DNA of 64,000 nt, taken from Paracidovorax wautersii (GTDB taxonomy: Bacteria > Pseudomonadota > Gammaproteobacteria > Burkholderiales > Burkholderiaceae_C). Shown here piece after piece: positions 47,750 through 57,418 of this stretch. The translations under genes were made by a program, and so were the position numbers. The notes under the pieces are model-generated. The model did no database searches and was not told where the DNA came from. It worked only from the letters and a program-made list of their open reading frames with translations. Where the stretch lies: assembly GCF_031453675.1 (NCBI RefSeq), contig NZ_JAVIZX010000001.1:558001-622000 (forward strand), written 5' to 3'. The number at the start of each line of letters is the position of its first letter. Position 1 is the stretch's first letter.

Positions 47750-47907
47750 GATGCCGTGATTTTAGGGTTTTCCCCTAGAAACACAGCAACCTCTTGTTGC
47801 ATAGCACCCGGCCGGCAGGGCCATTCCGAGCCGTTTTGGCCGCAAGCCTAACTACCACCAGCGCAGCACGCTACCTTTTCAGGAGTGCCGGAAACCCGAA
47901 GCCCCCG

Positions 47908-48396
47908 TCATACCGGCACGGCCGTGGTGGCCTTGACGCGGTCGAGCACGAAGCTGGTCTTGCAATCCTGCACGCTGGGGTGCTTGAGCAAGGTGTCCAT
48001 GATGAAGCGGCTGTAGTGCGCCATGTCGGCCACCACCACGCGCAACAGGTAGTCCATTTCGCCCGTCAGGGCCGCGCACTCTACCACCTCGGGCCAGGTC
48101 TGCACGCTGGCGCGGAACAGGTCCATGGGGTTGCGCTTGTGGCTCTCGGTGTGCTTTTCCAGGCGCACGTTCAGGTAGGCGGTCAGCCCCAGGCCCACGG
48201 CCTCGGGCTGCACCAGGGCCACGTAGCGGTCGATGACGCCAGTCTCTTCGAGCCGCTTGGCGCGCCGCAGCACGGCGCTGGGCGACAGCCCGACCTGCTC
48301 GCCGATGACGTCGTAGGTTTCGCGGCCGTTGTCCTGCAGGCGCCGCAGGATGGCCCGGTCGAGTTTGTCGAGTGCGCTGGGAGTGGATCCGCTCAT
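47908..48396 (-). CDS. Lrp/AsnC-family regulator
   Basis: 162 aa. N-terminal helix-turn-helix (LDRAILRRLQDNGRETYDVIGEQVGLSPSAVLRRAKRLEETGVI) and C-terminal RAM ligand-binding domain (about residues 75-150, VVECAALTGEMDYLLRVVVADMAHYSRFI). It is divergent from hpd across a 197-bp gap and faces the phenylalanine/tyrosine catabolic genes. So it is a good candidate for an aromatic-amino-acid-responsive regulator of them, similar in placement to BkdR or PhhR-like Lrp proteins. The ligand is inferred only from this context. Confidence 0.93.
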   Translation of the reverse strand: MSGSTPSALDKLDRAILRRLQDNGRETYDVIGEQVGLSPSAVLRRAKRLEETGVIDRYVALVQPEAVGLGLTAYLNVRLEKHTESHKRNPMDLFRASVQTWPEVVECAALTGEMDYLLRVVVADMAHYSRFIMDTLLKHPSVQDCKTSFVLDRVKATTAVPV

Positions 48397-48593
48397 GGCT
48401 GCGGATTCTAGGAATCGGGCGGCTGGCGTGCACCCGCATCTTCCCTAACGCGAAGGAGGTGCGCCACGCTTTGACGTGACGCAGTTTTCCTGCAAACAGC
48501 AGCCGGTCGCCCCCTGCATTTGCCGTAAACATGCCCGACGCCGCGCCTACAGTGCAAGCACAGGCCACCCACGGCCCGCAACGGAGACAACGC

Positions 48594-49721
<1,128 letters not shown>

Positions 49722-49752
49722 ACGGGTATCGGACCGGCTTGCGCAGTAGTTT

Positions 49753-49788
49753 TTGCGATGCTGCGTCGCAATATGAAATTTCTATACT
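49753..49788 (+). promoter_or_regulatory. Inverted repeat and possible promoter before the Bug-type gene
   Basis: A perfect inverted repeat TTGCGA-N7-TCGCAA (49753-49771) is followed by TATACT (49783-49788), a good -10 hexamer, 34 bp before the start of the binding-protein gene. There is no convincing -35; the inverted repeat occupies its place, as expected for an operator. The repeat could instead be a weak terminator for hpd. Confidence 0.4.
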
Positions 49789-49821
49789 GAGCCCCTTTCA
49801 AAAAGACTCGGGAGATTTCAA

Positions 49822-50790
49822 ATGTTGCGTGGCAGTTACTGGATGGCGGGGTGGATTCTGTGCTTGGCGCTCGGGGCGCAGGCCCAGACGCCTTCTCCGC
49901 CCCTGACCATCGTGGTGCCCTACCCTGCGGGCGGGCCGCTGGACAAGTCCGCGCACATCCTGGCCACGGCCGCGCAGGGCAAGCTCGGGGCCATCAAGGT
50001 CGACAACAAGCCGGGCGCCGGCGGCAACGTGGGCGCCGACCTGGTGGCCAAGGCCCCGGCCGGCGGCAACCTGCTGCTGATGGGCGCGGTGGCCACCCAT
50101 GCGGTCAACCCCTGGCTGTACAAGAGCTTCCCGTACGACCCGATCAAGGACTTCACGCCCATCGCGCTGGTGGCCCGCACGCCCAACGTGCTGGTCATGA
50201 GCGCGGACCAGGCCAAGGCGCTGAACATCCACACCACGGCGGACCTGGTGAAATATCTCAAGGCCCATCCGGACCAGCTCAAGTACGGCTCGGGCGGCAA
50301 CGGCAGCATCGGCCACATCGCCGGCGAGATGTTCAAGTCGCTCACCAACACGCGCATGCCGCACACGCCCTTCCAGGGCGCAGGCCCGGCGCTGAAGGCG
50401 CTTCAGGAAGGCGGCGTGAGCGTGGTGTTCGACAACCTGGCCTCGTCGCTACCGCTGATCCAGTCGGGCAAGCTCAAGGCGCTGGGCGTGACCTCGCTCA
50501 GCAACGATGGTGCGCTGCCCGGCGTGCCCAGCATCAACAGCGAGGTGCCCGGCTTCAATGTGTCGACCTGGTTCGGGCTGTTCGCCCCGGCTTCGCTGCC
50601 GGCCGATGCGGCGCAGAAGTACGCTGCCGCGTTCTCGGCGGCCATGGGCTCGCCCACGGTCAAGGATCAGTTCAAGAAGATGGGGTTGGACCCCGAAGAA
50701 CTCACGCTGGGCGGCTTTGGCGCCTTCGTGAAGTCGGAGCACGGCAAATACGGCTTCCTGATCAAGGCAGCCAAGATCAAGATCGACTGA
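49822..50790 (+). CDS. Bug/TctC-type tripartite tricarboxylate transporter substrate-binding protein
   Basis: 322 aa with a signal peptide (about residues 1-22, WMAGWILCLALGAQAQ). Family signs: LTIVVPYPAGGPLDKSAHI, VDNKPGAGGNVGADLVAKAPAGGNLLLMG, KDFTPIALVARTPNVL, YGSGGNGSIGHIAGEMF and VPYP/FQGAGPALKALQEGGV. Betaproteobacteria hold hundreds of these orphan periplasmic proteins, which bind organic acids and sometimes act in signalling. It lies between hpd and phhA, so an aromatic or keto-acid ligand is plausible. No tctA or tctB is nearby. GGGAG precedes the ATG. Confidence 0.93.
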   Translation: MLRGSYWMAGWILCLALGAQAQTPSPPLTIVVPYPAGGPLDKSAHILATAAQGKLGAIKVDNKPGAGGNVGADLVAKAPAGGNLLLMGAVATHAVNPWLYKSFPYDPIKDFTPIALVARTPNVLVMSADQAKALNIHTTADLVKYLKAHPDQLKYGSGGNGSIGHIAGEMFKSLTNTRMPHTPFQGAGPALKALQEGGVSVVFDNLASSLPLIQSGKLKALGVTSLSNDGALPGVPSINSEVPGFNVSTWFGLFAPASLPADAAQKYAAAFSAAMGSPTVKDQFKKMGLDPEELTLGGFGAFVKSEHGKYGFLIKAAKIKID

Positions 50791-50885
50791 CGCCGCACGC
50801 GCTTCGGCAGGCCCGCCAGCCGCACCGCGGCGGGGCCACGTAGACGGACGGCGTCTTGGATTCCACACACAAGGAGACAAGCACC

Positions 50886-51725
50886 ATGGGCCAGCCCCCC
50901 GTCGTCTACGGACAATCCAGCCGCCCACCGCGCGGCGACTACGCGCGCGCCAGCGCCGACTACACCTGCGCGCAGGACTACGCCGCCTACACCGAGGCCG
51001 ACCACGACACCTACCGCCGCCTGTACGAGCGCCAGACGGCACTGCTGCCCGGGCTGGCCAGCGATGCGTTCATCCAGGCCCTGCCCTCGCTGGGCGCGCG
51101 CGACCGCATTCCGCGCTTCGACGAGATCAACGAGCGCCTGCTGCGAGCCACCGGCTGGGAGATCGTGGGCGTGCCCGGGCTGATTCCCGAGGTGCCCTTC
51201 TTCTCGCTGCTGGCGAACCGCAAGTTCCCGGTGACGGACTGGATCCGCAAGCCCGAGGAGTTCGACTACATCGTCGAGCCCGACATCTTCCACGACCTCT
51301 TCGGCCACGTGCCGCTGCTGTTCAACCCGGTGTTCGCCGACTACGTGCAGCGCTACGGCCAGGGCGGTCTGAAGGCGCATGCACTGGGCGCCTGCGAAAT
51401 GCTGAGCCGCCTGTACTGGTACACCATCGAGTTCGGCCTGATCCGCCAGGACGACGGCCTGCGGGCGTACGGCGCCGGCATCCTCAGCTCTTCGGGCGAG
51501 CTGGAGTACGCGGTGCGCAGCCCCGAGCCCCAGCGCCTGCCGCTGCAGCTCGAGCGCACCATGCGCACGCGCTACAAGATCGACACCTACCAGCAGACCT
51601 ATTTCGTGATCGACAGCTTCAAGCAGCTGTTCGACATGACCGCGCCCGACTTCGCGCCGGTGTATGAGCGGCTGCAGCGCCTGCCGGAATTTGCGGCCGA
51701 CGCGCGCGAGGCGGTCGCCGCCTGA
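50886..51725 (+). CDS. phhA: Phenylalanine 4-monooxygenase
   Basis: 279 aa. It hydroxylates phenylalanine to tyrosine using tetrahydrobiopterin and non-haem iron. The iron ligands are His136 and His141 in IFHDLFGHVPLL and Glu182 in YWYTIEFGL. The N-terminal regulatory domain of animal enzymes is absent, as usual in bacteria. The start at 50886 has AAGGAGACAAG upstream. It lies 95 bp after the Bug-type gene. With hpd it forms the upper Phe/Tyr catabolic route. phhB (pterin dehydratase) is not here. Confidence 0.96.
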   Translation: MGQPPVVYGQSSRPPRGDYARASADYTCAQDYAAYTEADHDTYRRLYERQTALLPGLASDAFIQALPSLGARDRIPRFDEINERLLRATGWEIVGVPGLIPEVPFFSLLANRKFPVTDWIRKPEEFDYIVEPDIFHDLFGHVPLLFNPVFADYVQRYGQGGLKAHALGACEMLSRLYWYTIEFGLIRQDDGLRAYGAGILSSSGELEYAVRSPEPQRLPLQLERTMRTRYKIDTYQQTYFVIDSFKQLFDMTAPDFAPVYERLQRLPEFAADAREAVAA

Positions 51726-51752
51726 CAGGGCGCGGGCCGCCGGCCCGACCCA

Positions 51753-52691
51753 TTAGGTCGCACGCCGCCTATCCTCTTCGCGCAGGATCTCGTCCAGGCA
51801 GGCCTGCACCACGGGTGGGTGGAAGGCCATCTGCACATGGGCCACGCCCTCGACGAAGCGGTTGTCGGCGCCCGGCAGCGTGGCCACCTGCGCCGGGAAG
51901 ACGATGTTGTCGCAGTTGGAGTACCAGCAGACGAAGCGCGCGCTGCGCCCGGGCGGCTCGCTGCCGCTCAGCGCGCCAATCCAGTCACCGTCCAGCGCCA
52001 TCTGCTGGCCGTTGACCGCGCGGCTGAAACGCCCAGCCCAGGTGCCGCGGTGCGGCGTGCCCAGGGTGACGACGCGGTGCACGCGGTCGTCGGCCTGGCA
52101 GGTGCGCAGCCATGCCCGGGCGGCCAGGCCGCCCATGCTGTGGCCGATGACGACGGGCGGGCGGCCCGTGGCCTCGGCCACGCGGCGCACGGCCGCATCG
52201 ATGGCCGGTGCGTAGTCGTCGATCGAGCCGAAGGGCGGCTCCAGCGTGACCGCCACGTAGGCATGGCCGCGGGCGCGCAGCAGCGGCAGCCAGGGCGTCC
52301 AGAAGCCGCGGTTGCACAGAAAGCCGTGCAGCAGCACCACGCCGCGCGGGCCGGGTGCGGCGGGGTCAGCGCGCGCAGGCAGCCAGTCGGGGATCGCTGC
52401 GGCGCGGAACGGCTGCCACCAGCCGAACACCACCGTCGCCCAGCGCGTCTCGGCCCACCAGGCGCGCACCACCTGCGCTACACGGGGGCGTGGCACCGGG
52501 TCGTGCCGGTTGGCGCGCGCCATCAGCACGAACTGCAGGCCCATCAGGGCGCGGAACAGCAGCAGCGCCGCCACCAGCCCGCCCACGGCCCGCCACGGGG
52601 AGGCCGGCCATTGCCAGGCCAGCCAGGCCGCCGCAAGGGCCAGGTTCGTGAACACCATCCAGCGCTGCCAGCCTGCATTCGTCAAGATCAC
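51753..52691 (-). CDS. Membrane-anchored alpha/beta hydrolase (lipase-like)
   Basis: 312 aa. Two N-terminal hydrophobic helices (residues 11-28 and 35-57) anchor it in the inner membrane. The alpha/beta-hydrolase domain follows: oxyanion region VVLLHGFLCNRGFW near residue 120, nucleophile elbow VVIGHSMGGLAARAWL near 182, and late acid and His around NRFVEGVAHVQMAF. It resembles small triacylglycerol lipases and esterases of Comamonadaceae. The substrate is unknown. It converges on phhA; a GC-rich CGGGCC-GCC-GGCCCG hairpin (51733-51747) lies between the stops. Confidence 0.85.
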   Translation of the reverse strand: MILTNAGWQRWMVFTNLALAAAWLAWQWPASPWRAVGGLVAALLLFRALMGLQFVLMARANRHDPVPRPRVAQVVRAWWAETRWATVVFGWWQPFRAAAIPDWLPARADPAAPGPRGVVLLHGFLCNRGFWTPWLPLLRARGHAYVAVTLEPPFGSIDDYAPAIDAAVRRVAEATGRPPVVIGHSMGGLAARAWLRTCQADDRVHRVVTLGTPHRGTWAGRFSRAVNGQQMALDGDWIGALSGSEPPGRSARFVCWYSNCDNIVFPAQVATLPGADNRFVEGVAHVQMAFHPPVVQACLDEILREEDRRRAT

Positions 52692-52748
52692 CGCCCCTTT
52701 CCAGCCCGTGCACCGGGCCGCGGCCGCATCATGGCATGGGCTGGCATT

Positions 52749-52808
52749 GCTATCATTTAAATAGCTTATTGCGCTTTATCCATGAGCGCCAGAGGCCGAT
52801 TTCATTCA
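52749..52808. repeat. Comamonadaceae short dispersed repeat, copy D
   Basis: GCTATCATTTAAATAGCTTA, TTGCGCTTTATCCATGAGCGCC and AGAGGCCGATTTCATT. The core TTGCGCTTnnnCCATGAGCGCC is the interrupted inverted repeat of the family, here with the flank GCTATxATTTAAATAGC. It is placed just after the stop of the PepSY fusion gene and upstream of the lipase-like gene. Confidence 0.78.
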
Positions 52809-52811
52809 ACA

Positions 52812-55448
52812 TCAATACACATCGCGCCGGTAGCGGCCTTCGGCGATCAGGTCGTCGAGCGCGTCGGCGCCCAGCAGCTCGGCCAGGGCCGCATCCACTC
52901 CCGCCGCCATGCCGGCCAGGCTGCCGCACACATAGAGCGTGGCGCCCTCCGCCACCCAGGCGCGCAGCAGGTCGCCCTGCTCGCGCAGCGCGTCCTGCAC
53001 GTAGCGGCGCTCGGCCTGGTCGCGCGAGTAGACGAAGTCCGCCCGCTCCAGCTGGCCGGCCGCCAGCCAGCGCGCGGCCTCACGGGTGCAGAAGGCGTCG
53101 TGGGCCTGCTGGCGCTCACCGAACAGCAGCCAGTTGCGGTGCTGCCCGGCCTGGATGCGCGCCAGCAGGTGGCCGCGTAGGCCCGCATAGCCCGAGCCGT
53201 TGCCGATGAAGACCGCCGGCGCGTGGCCCGGCGCCGGTGCGAAAGCCATGTTCTCCACCAGCCGCAGCGCGACGGGCGTGCCCAGGGGCGCGTGCGCCGT
53301 GAGCCAGCCCGAGGCCAGGCCCAGCCCCGCGTCGTGGCGCACCTGGCGCACCAGCAGGCCCACATGCCCCTCTCTGGGCAGCGAAGCGACGGAGTAGCTG
53401 CGTGGCGCCAGCGGCTGCAGCGCGTCGGCCAGGGCCTGGGCCGGGGCGCCGTCGGGCACGCTGCCGAGCAGGGGCGCGATGCTGCGGGCCAGCGCGTCAC
53501 GCAGGGCCAGCGCCTGCCCGTTCCAGCGCACGGGTTCATCGCCCGCGTGACCGTGGCGCTGCAGCAGCGCATCGACCGTGGCCGCGGCCTGCTGCGGCAG
53601 CACCTCGACCAGGGCGCCGGGCTGCCAGGCGGCGGCCGCCAGCGCAGCGCTGCCGGGCGGCGGCGTGAGCTGCAGCCAGAACAGCGGCGCGCCCTGGCTG
53701 CCGGCATTGCAGTGCTGGCGCGCGGCCAGTGTCCAGGGGGTGAAGGGCACGGCAGCGGCGGCCGGCCCGGGTGCGCCGCCGGCTAGCGTGGCCGCCAGCG
53801 CAGGCGCGCCCAGGTGACCGGCCAGCGCAGACTGCCAGGCGGCCCAGGCGCCGGCGTCTTCGCCGTCCAGCTCGATCAGCGGAAACAGCGGCTGCGCGCC
53901 CAGGCGGCGCAGCTGGTGGTCCAGCGCATGGCCGAAGCCGCAGAACGCGGCGTACTGCCGGTCGCCCAAGGCCAGCAGGCCGTAATGCAGCCCGGGCAAG
54001 GCGGCGCCGGCCGCCGTGCCCAGCGCGCGGGCGAAGCGGCGCGCGGCGTCCGGCGGCTCGCCTTCGCCGAAGGTGCTGGCGATGAACAGCACCCGCCGGT
54101 GGTGGCGCAGGCCTTCGGCATCCAGCTGCGCCACCGGGGCCAGCGTGGCGGGCAGCCCCGCAGCGCGCAGCGCCGCCACGGTGCGCACCGCCAGGCGCTC
54201 GGCCCTGCCGGCCTGGCTGGCGAAGGCGACCAGCACGGTGTCCTCGCCCGCTCCTTGCGGGACGCCATCCTGCGCGGTGCCGGTGACGCCTTCGGCCGCC
54301 AGGGCGGCGCGCTCCCGGCGCACGGCGCGGGCCTTGCGGCGGCGGTCCAGGTACAGCATCCAGCCGGTAATGGCGAAGAGCGGCATGGCCAGCGAGGCCA
54401 GTGCCATGAAGATGCGGCCCGGCAAACCGAAGTACGAGCCCAGGTGCAGCGGGTAGATGGCAGCCAGCGCGCGGCGGCCGGCGGGCAGGTCGCCGAAGCG
54501 CTCGTCCAGGCGCACGGTGCCGTCCGCCAGCAGGTTCATGCGGTGGCGGGCGTTCTCGTGCGGGGCGGCGGCGTCCCGCCAGAAGACCTGCACGGCCTGG
54601 CTGGCGCGCTCGGGCAGGCGGAACTGGACCGACTGCCAGCCGGCGGCGCGGGCGGCGAAGGCCGTCCACACCGGGGCGATGTCACCCGCCGCGGCGCCCG
54701 GCGATGGGATTTGCCCGGCCGCCGTTCGGTCGGCGGCCGGCGTGGCGGGCGCCGCGCTGCGCGGCGGCACCCCGGCCAGCCGGTCCACCGGGCCGCGCAC
54801 GGCATCGAAGGCCCAGTACAGGCCGGTGAGCGAGAACACCACATAGGCCACCAGGGCCCAGGTGCCGATGACCGAATGCAGCCCCCACAGGAAGGAACGC
54901 CCCTGCAGGCGCGTGTCGAACGTGAACCAGTTACGCAGCGACAGCGGCCGGCGCGGCCAGCGCAGGTACAGGCCCGACAACGACAGCACGAGCAGCCCCG
55001 CGGCCAGGGTGCCGGTGATCTGTTTGCCATCGTCGCGCGGCAGCAGCAGCCAGCGGTGCAGGCGCAGCGCCCAATCGAAGAACTCCGCCCCGCGCCGCTC
55101 GGGCAGGCGCGCGCCGGTGTACGGGTCCAGCATCAGCGGCGGCCCCCGGCGCTCGCCGGCGGCGGGGAACAGGGTCACCGGCACGGCCGCGCCGGGCTCG
55201 GCCGACACGGTGATGCGCTGGATGGTGCGCCCCTCGCCCTGCGCGCGCAGGGCCTCGACCAGCTGCGGCAGCGCCAGGGCGGGCTGGTTGCGCACCGGCA
55301 CGGCGGCGGTGCCGGGGTTGATGAAGTCCAGGATCTCGTCCTGAAAGGCATAGGCCGCACCGGACAGGCCGATGACGATCAGCACCGTGCCGGCCGTGAT
55401 GCCGATGAACCAGTGCAGCTGGAACCAGAGATTCTTGAAGGACAGCAT
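52812..55448 (-). CDS. PepSY membrane domain fused to flavodoxin and FAD/NADPH reductase (CysJ-like)
   Basis: 878 aa. Residues 1-385 form a PepSY-associated membrane module with four helices (near 10-33, 145-165, 190-215 and 340-362), including NLWFQLHWFIGITAGTVLIVIGLSGAAYAF. Residues about 405-550 are a flavodoxin domain (VLVAFASQAGRAERLA, LFIASTFGEGEPPDAARRFARAL). Residues about 590-878 are a CysJ/P450-reductase type FAD-NADPH domain with RSYSVAS, FIGNGSGYAGLRGHLL and the closing YRRDVY. It could carry electrons from NADPH across the membrane to reduce periplasmic ferric siderophores, an idea supported by the Fur-like box upstream. The ATG at 55448 opens the first helix directly; a longer frame upstream would run over that box. 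Confidence 0.88.
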   Translation of the reverse strand: MLSFKNLWFQLHWFIGITAGTVLIVIGLSGAAYAFQDEILDFINPGTAAVPVRNQPALALPQLVEALRAQGEGRTIQRITVSAEPGAAVPVTLFPAAGERRGPPLMLDPYTGARLPERRGAEFFDWALRLHRWLLLPRDDGKQITGTLAAGLLVLSLSGLYLRWPRRPLSLRNWFTFDTRLQGRSFLWGLHSVIGTWALVAYVVFSLTGLYWAFDAVRGPVDRLAGVPPRSAAPATPAADRTAAGQIPSPGAAAGDIAPVWTAFAARAAGWQSVQFRLPERASQAVQVFWRDAAAPHENARHRMNLLADGTVRLDERFGDLPAGRRALAAIYPLHLGSYFGLPGRIFMALASLAMPLFAITGWMLYLDRRRKARAVRRERAALAAEGVTGTAQDGVPQGAGEDTVLVAFASQAGRAERLAVRTVAALRAAGLPATLAPVAQLDAEGLRHHRRVLFIASTFGEGEPPDAARRFARALGTAAGAALPGLHYGLLALGDRQYAAFCGFGHALDHQLRRLGAQPLFPLIELDGEDAGAWAAWQSALAGHLGAPALAATLAGGAPGPAAAAVPFTPWTLAARQHCNAGSQGAPLFWLQLTPPPGSAALAAAAWQPGALVEVLPQQAAATVDALLQRHGHAGDEPVRWNGQALALRDALARSIAPLLGSVPDGAPAQALADALQPLAPRSYSVASLPREGHVGLLVRQVRHDAGLGLASGWLTAHAPLGTPVALRLVENMAFAPAPGHAPAVFIGNGSGYAGLRGHLLARIQAGQHRNWLLFGERQQAHDAFCTREAARWLAAGQLERADFVYSRDQAERRYVQDALREQGDLLRAWVAEGATLYVCGSLAGMAAGVDAALAELLGADALDDLIAEGRYRRDVY

Positions 55449-55549
55449 GAGGGGCCGCCAGGCTGGGCGGACTGCACGAAACGGGAAGAGAAGGGAAGAC
55501 GTCGGGTGGCGCGCCACAGCGGCAGGCACCACCCGAAACGAAGGGCCGC

Positions 55550-55570
55550 AATTGTAAGTCGTTCTCATTT
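55550..55570. promoter_or_regulatory. Fur-box-like operator upstream of the PepSY fusion gene
   Basis: Read towards the gene it is AAATGAGAA, CGACT, TACAATT; the arm AATGAGAAC matches the Fur half-site AATGATAAT well and the other arm moderately, about 12 of 19 consensus positions by hand count. It lies 102 bp before the ATG in a 246-bp divergent region shared with fadD. This suggests iron repression. Confidence 0.6.
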
Positions 55571-55694
55571 GCACGATCTGTGCCACCATCGTGCGGGGCG
55601 CCCTGCCCGGCGTCGCCCGCGGGACTGTGGCTAGGTAAACCCCCGAGTCCTACCGGCGCCACCCGCTTTGAGAATGGGGCAAAGGAGACAAGAC

Positions 55695-57389
55695 ATGACC
55701 CAGGCCCGTCCCTGGCTGGCGCACTACCCCGCCGGCGTACCGCATGACGTCGACCCCGCGCAGTACCGCTCGGTCGCCCACCTGCTGGAGGAGTCGTTCC
55801 GCCAGCATGCAGACCGCCCGTTCTCGGTGTGCATGGACCGGTGGATGTCGTACGGCGAGCTGGACCGGCTCTCCACCCAGCTCGGCGCCTGGCTGCAGGG
55901 CCAGGGCCTGGCGCCCGGCGCGCGCGTGGCGATCATGCTGCCCAACGTGCCGCAGTTCGGCGTGACCATGGCCGCCGTGCTGCGCGCCGGCTACACCTGC
56001 GTGAACGTCAACCCGCTGTACACCGCCCGCGAGCTGGAGCACCAGCTCAAGGATTCCGGCGCCACGGCCATCGTCATCCTGGAGAACTTCGCGCACACGC
56101 TCAGCGAGGTCATCGACCGCACGCAGGTCCGGAATGTGGTGATGGCCGGCATGGGCGACCTGCTGGGCGCGGCCTATGGCCGCTGGATCACCTTCGCCGT
56201 GCGCCACCTGGCCAAGATGGTGCCGGCCTACGAACTGCCCCTGACCGGCGGGCGGCAGGTGGAGACCTTCAACCAGGCGCTGGCGCAGGGGGCAGGGCGC
56301 ACGCTGGCGCCCAGCACGGCCACGCTCGACTCCACGGCCTTCCTGCAGTACACCGGCGGCACCACGGGACTGTCGAAGGGCGCGGTGCTCACGCACCGCA
56401 ACATCGTCGCGGCCACGCTTCAGGCCGAGGCCTGGTTCACCCCCGCGCTCGCCAAGGTGGGCGACGTGAGCCGCGCCAACTCGATTGCCGCGCTGCCGCT
56501 GTACCACATCTTCGCGCTCACGCTGTGCCTGCTGGCGATCCGCCAGGGCTCCAGCCTCACCCTGATTCCCAACCCGCGCGACATCCCCAAGTTCGTCGCC
56601 GTGCTCAAGAAGCGGCCCTTCCACATGCTGCCGGCGGTGAACACGCTGTTCAATGCGCTGCTGCAGAATGCGCAGTTCCGCGCGCTCGATTTCTCGCCGC
56701 TGTGCGTGTCGCAGGCCGGCGGCATGGCGGCCTCGGAAAGCACGGCCCAGCAGTGGCAGAAGGTGACGGGCAGCACCATGATCGAGGGCTGGGGCATGAG
56801 CGAGACCTGCGCCATCGGCACCAACAACCCGGTGGACAACACCGCGTTCACCGGATCCATCGGCCTGCCGCTGCCGGGCATCGACATCGCCATCAAGAAC
56901 GACCAGGGCGAGAGCCTGCCCATCGGGGAGGCGGGAGAGATCTGCATCAAGGGCCCGAACGTGATGGCGGGCTACTACAACCAGCCGGACGAAAACGCCA
57001 AGGCTTTCACCGCCGACGGCTTCATGCGCACCGGCGACGTGGGCGTGATGGACGAGCGCGGCTACACCCGCATCATCGACCGCAAGAAGGACATGATCCT
57101 GGTGAGCGGCTTCAACGTGTTTCCCAACGAGCTGGAACAGGTCATCTGCCTGTGCCCCGGCGTGCTGGAGTGCGCGGCCATCGGCATCGCCGACGACAAG
57201 CAGGGCGAGGCGATCAAGGTCTTCGTGGTGCGCAGCGACCCGTCGCTCACCGAAGACGACCTGGTGCGCTACTGCCACGACCATCTCACCGGCTACAAAC
57301 GCCCCAAACACATCGAGTTCCGCGACGCACTGCCCAAGACGAATGTGGGCAAGATCCTGCGGCGGGAGCTGCGGGCGCCCGGAGCCTGA
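55695..57389 (+). CDS. fadD: Long-chain acyl-CoA synthetase
   Basis: 564 aa. AMP-forming ligase that activates fatty acids to acyl-CoA for beta-oxidation. The ATP/AMP signature YTGGTTGLSKGAVLTHRNI is near residue 225, the fatty-acid/adenine motif GWGMSETCAIGTNNP near 365, and FMRTGDVGVMDERGYTRIIDRKKDMILVSGFNVFPNELE near 445, which is the FACS linker. The catalytic Lys is in TNVGKILRRELR. The start has AAAGGAGACAAG upstream. It is alone, convergent with the GGDEF gene. Confidence 0.95.
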   Translation: MTQARPWLAHYPAGVPHDVDPAQYRSVAHLLEESFRQHADRPFSVCMDRWMSYGELDRLSTQLGAWLQGQGLAPGARVAIMLPNVPQFGVTMAAVLRAGYTCVNVNPLYTARELEHQLKDSGATAIVILENFAHTLSEVIDRTQVRNVVMAGMGDLLGAAYGRWITFAVRHLAKMVPAYELPLTGGRQVETFNQALAQGAGRTLAPSTATLDSTAFLQYTGGTTGLSKGAVLTHRNIVAATLQAEAWFTPALAKVGDVSRANSIAALPLYHIFALTLCLLAIRQGSSLTLIPNPRDIPKFVAVLKKRPFHMLPAVNTLFNALLQNAQFRALDFSPLCVSQAGGMAASESTAQQWQKVTGSTMIEGWGMSETCAIGTNNPVDNTAFTGSIGLPLPGIDIAIKNDQGESLPIGEAGEICIKGPNVMAGYYNQPDENAKAFTADGFMRTGDVGVMDERGYTRIIDRKKDMILVSGFNVFPNELEQVICLCPGVLECAAIGIADDKQGEAIKVFVVRSDPSLTEDDLVRYCHDHLTGYKRPKHIEFRDALPKTNVGKILRRELRAPGA

Positions 57390-57418
57390 GGGCGTCCGCG
57401 GCTGCAGCGCGCGCCGGC

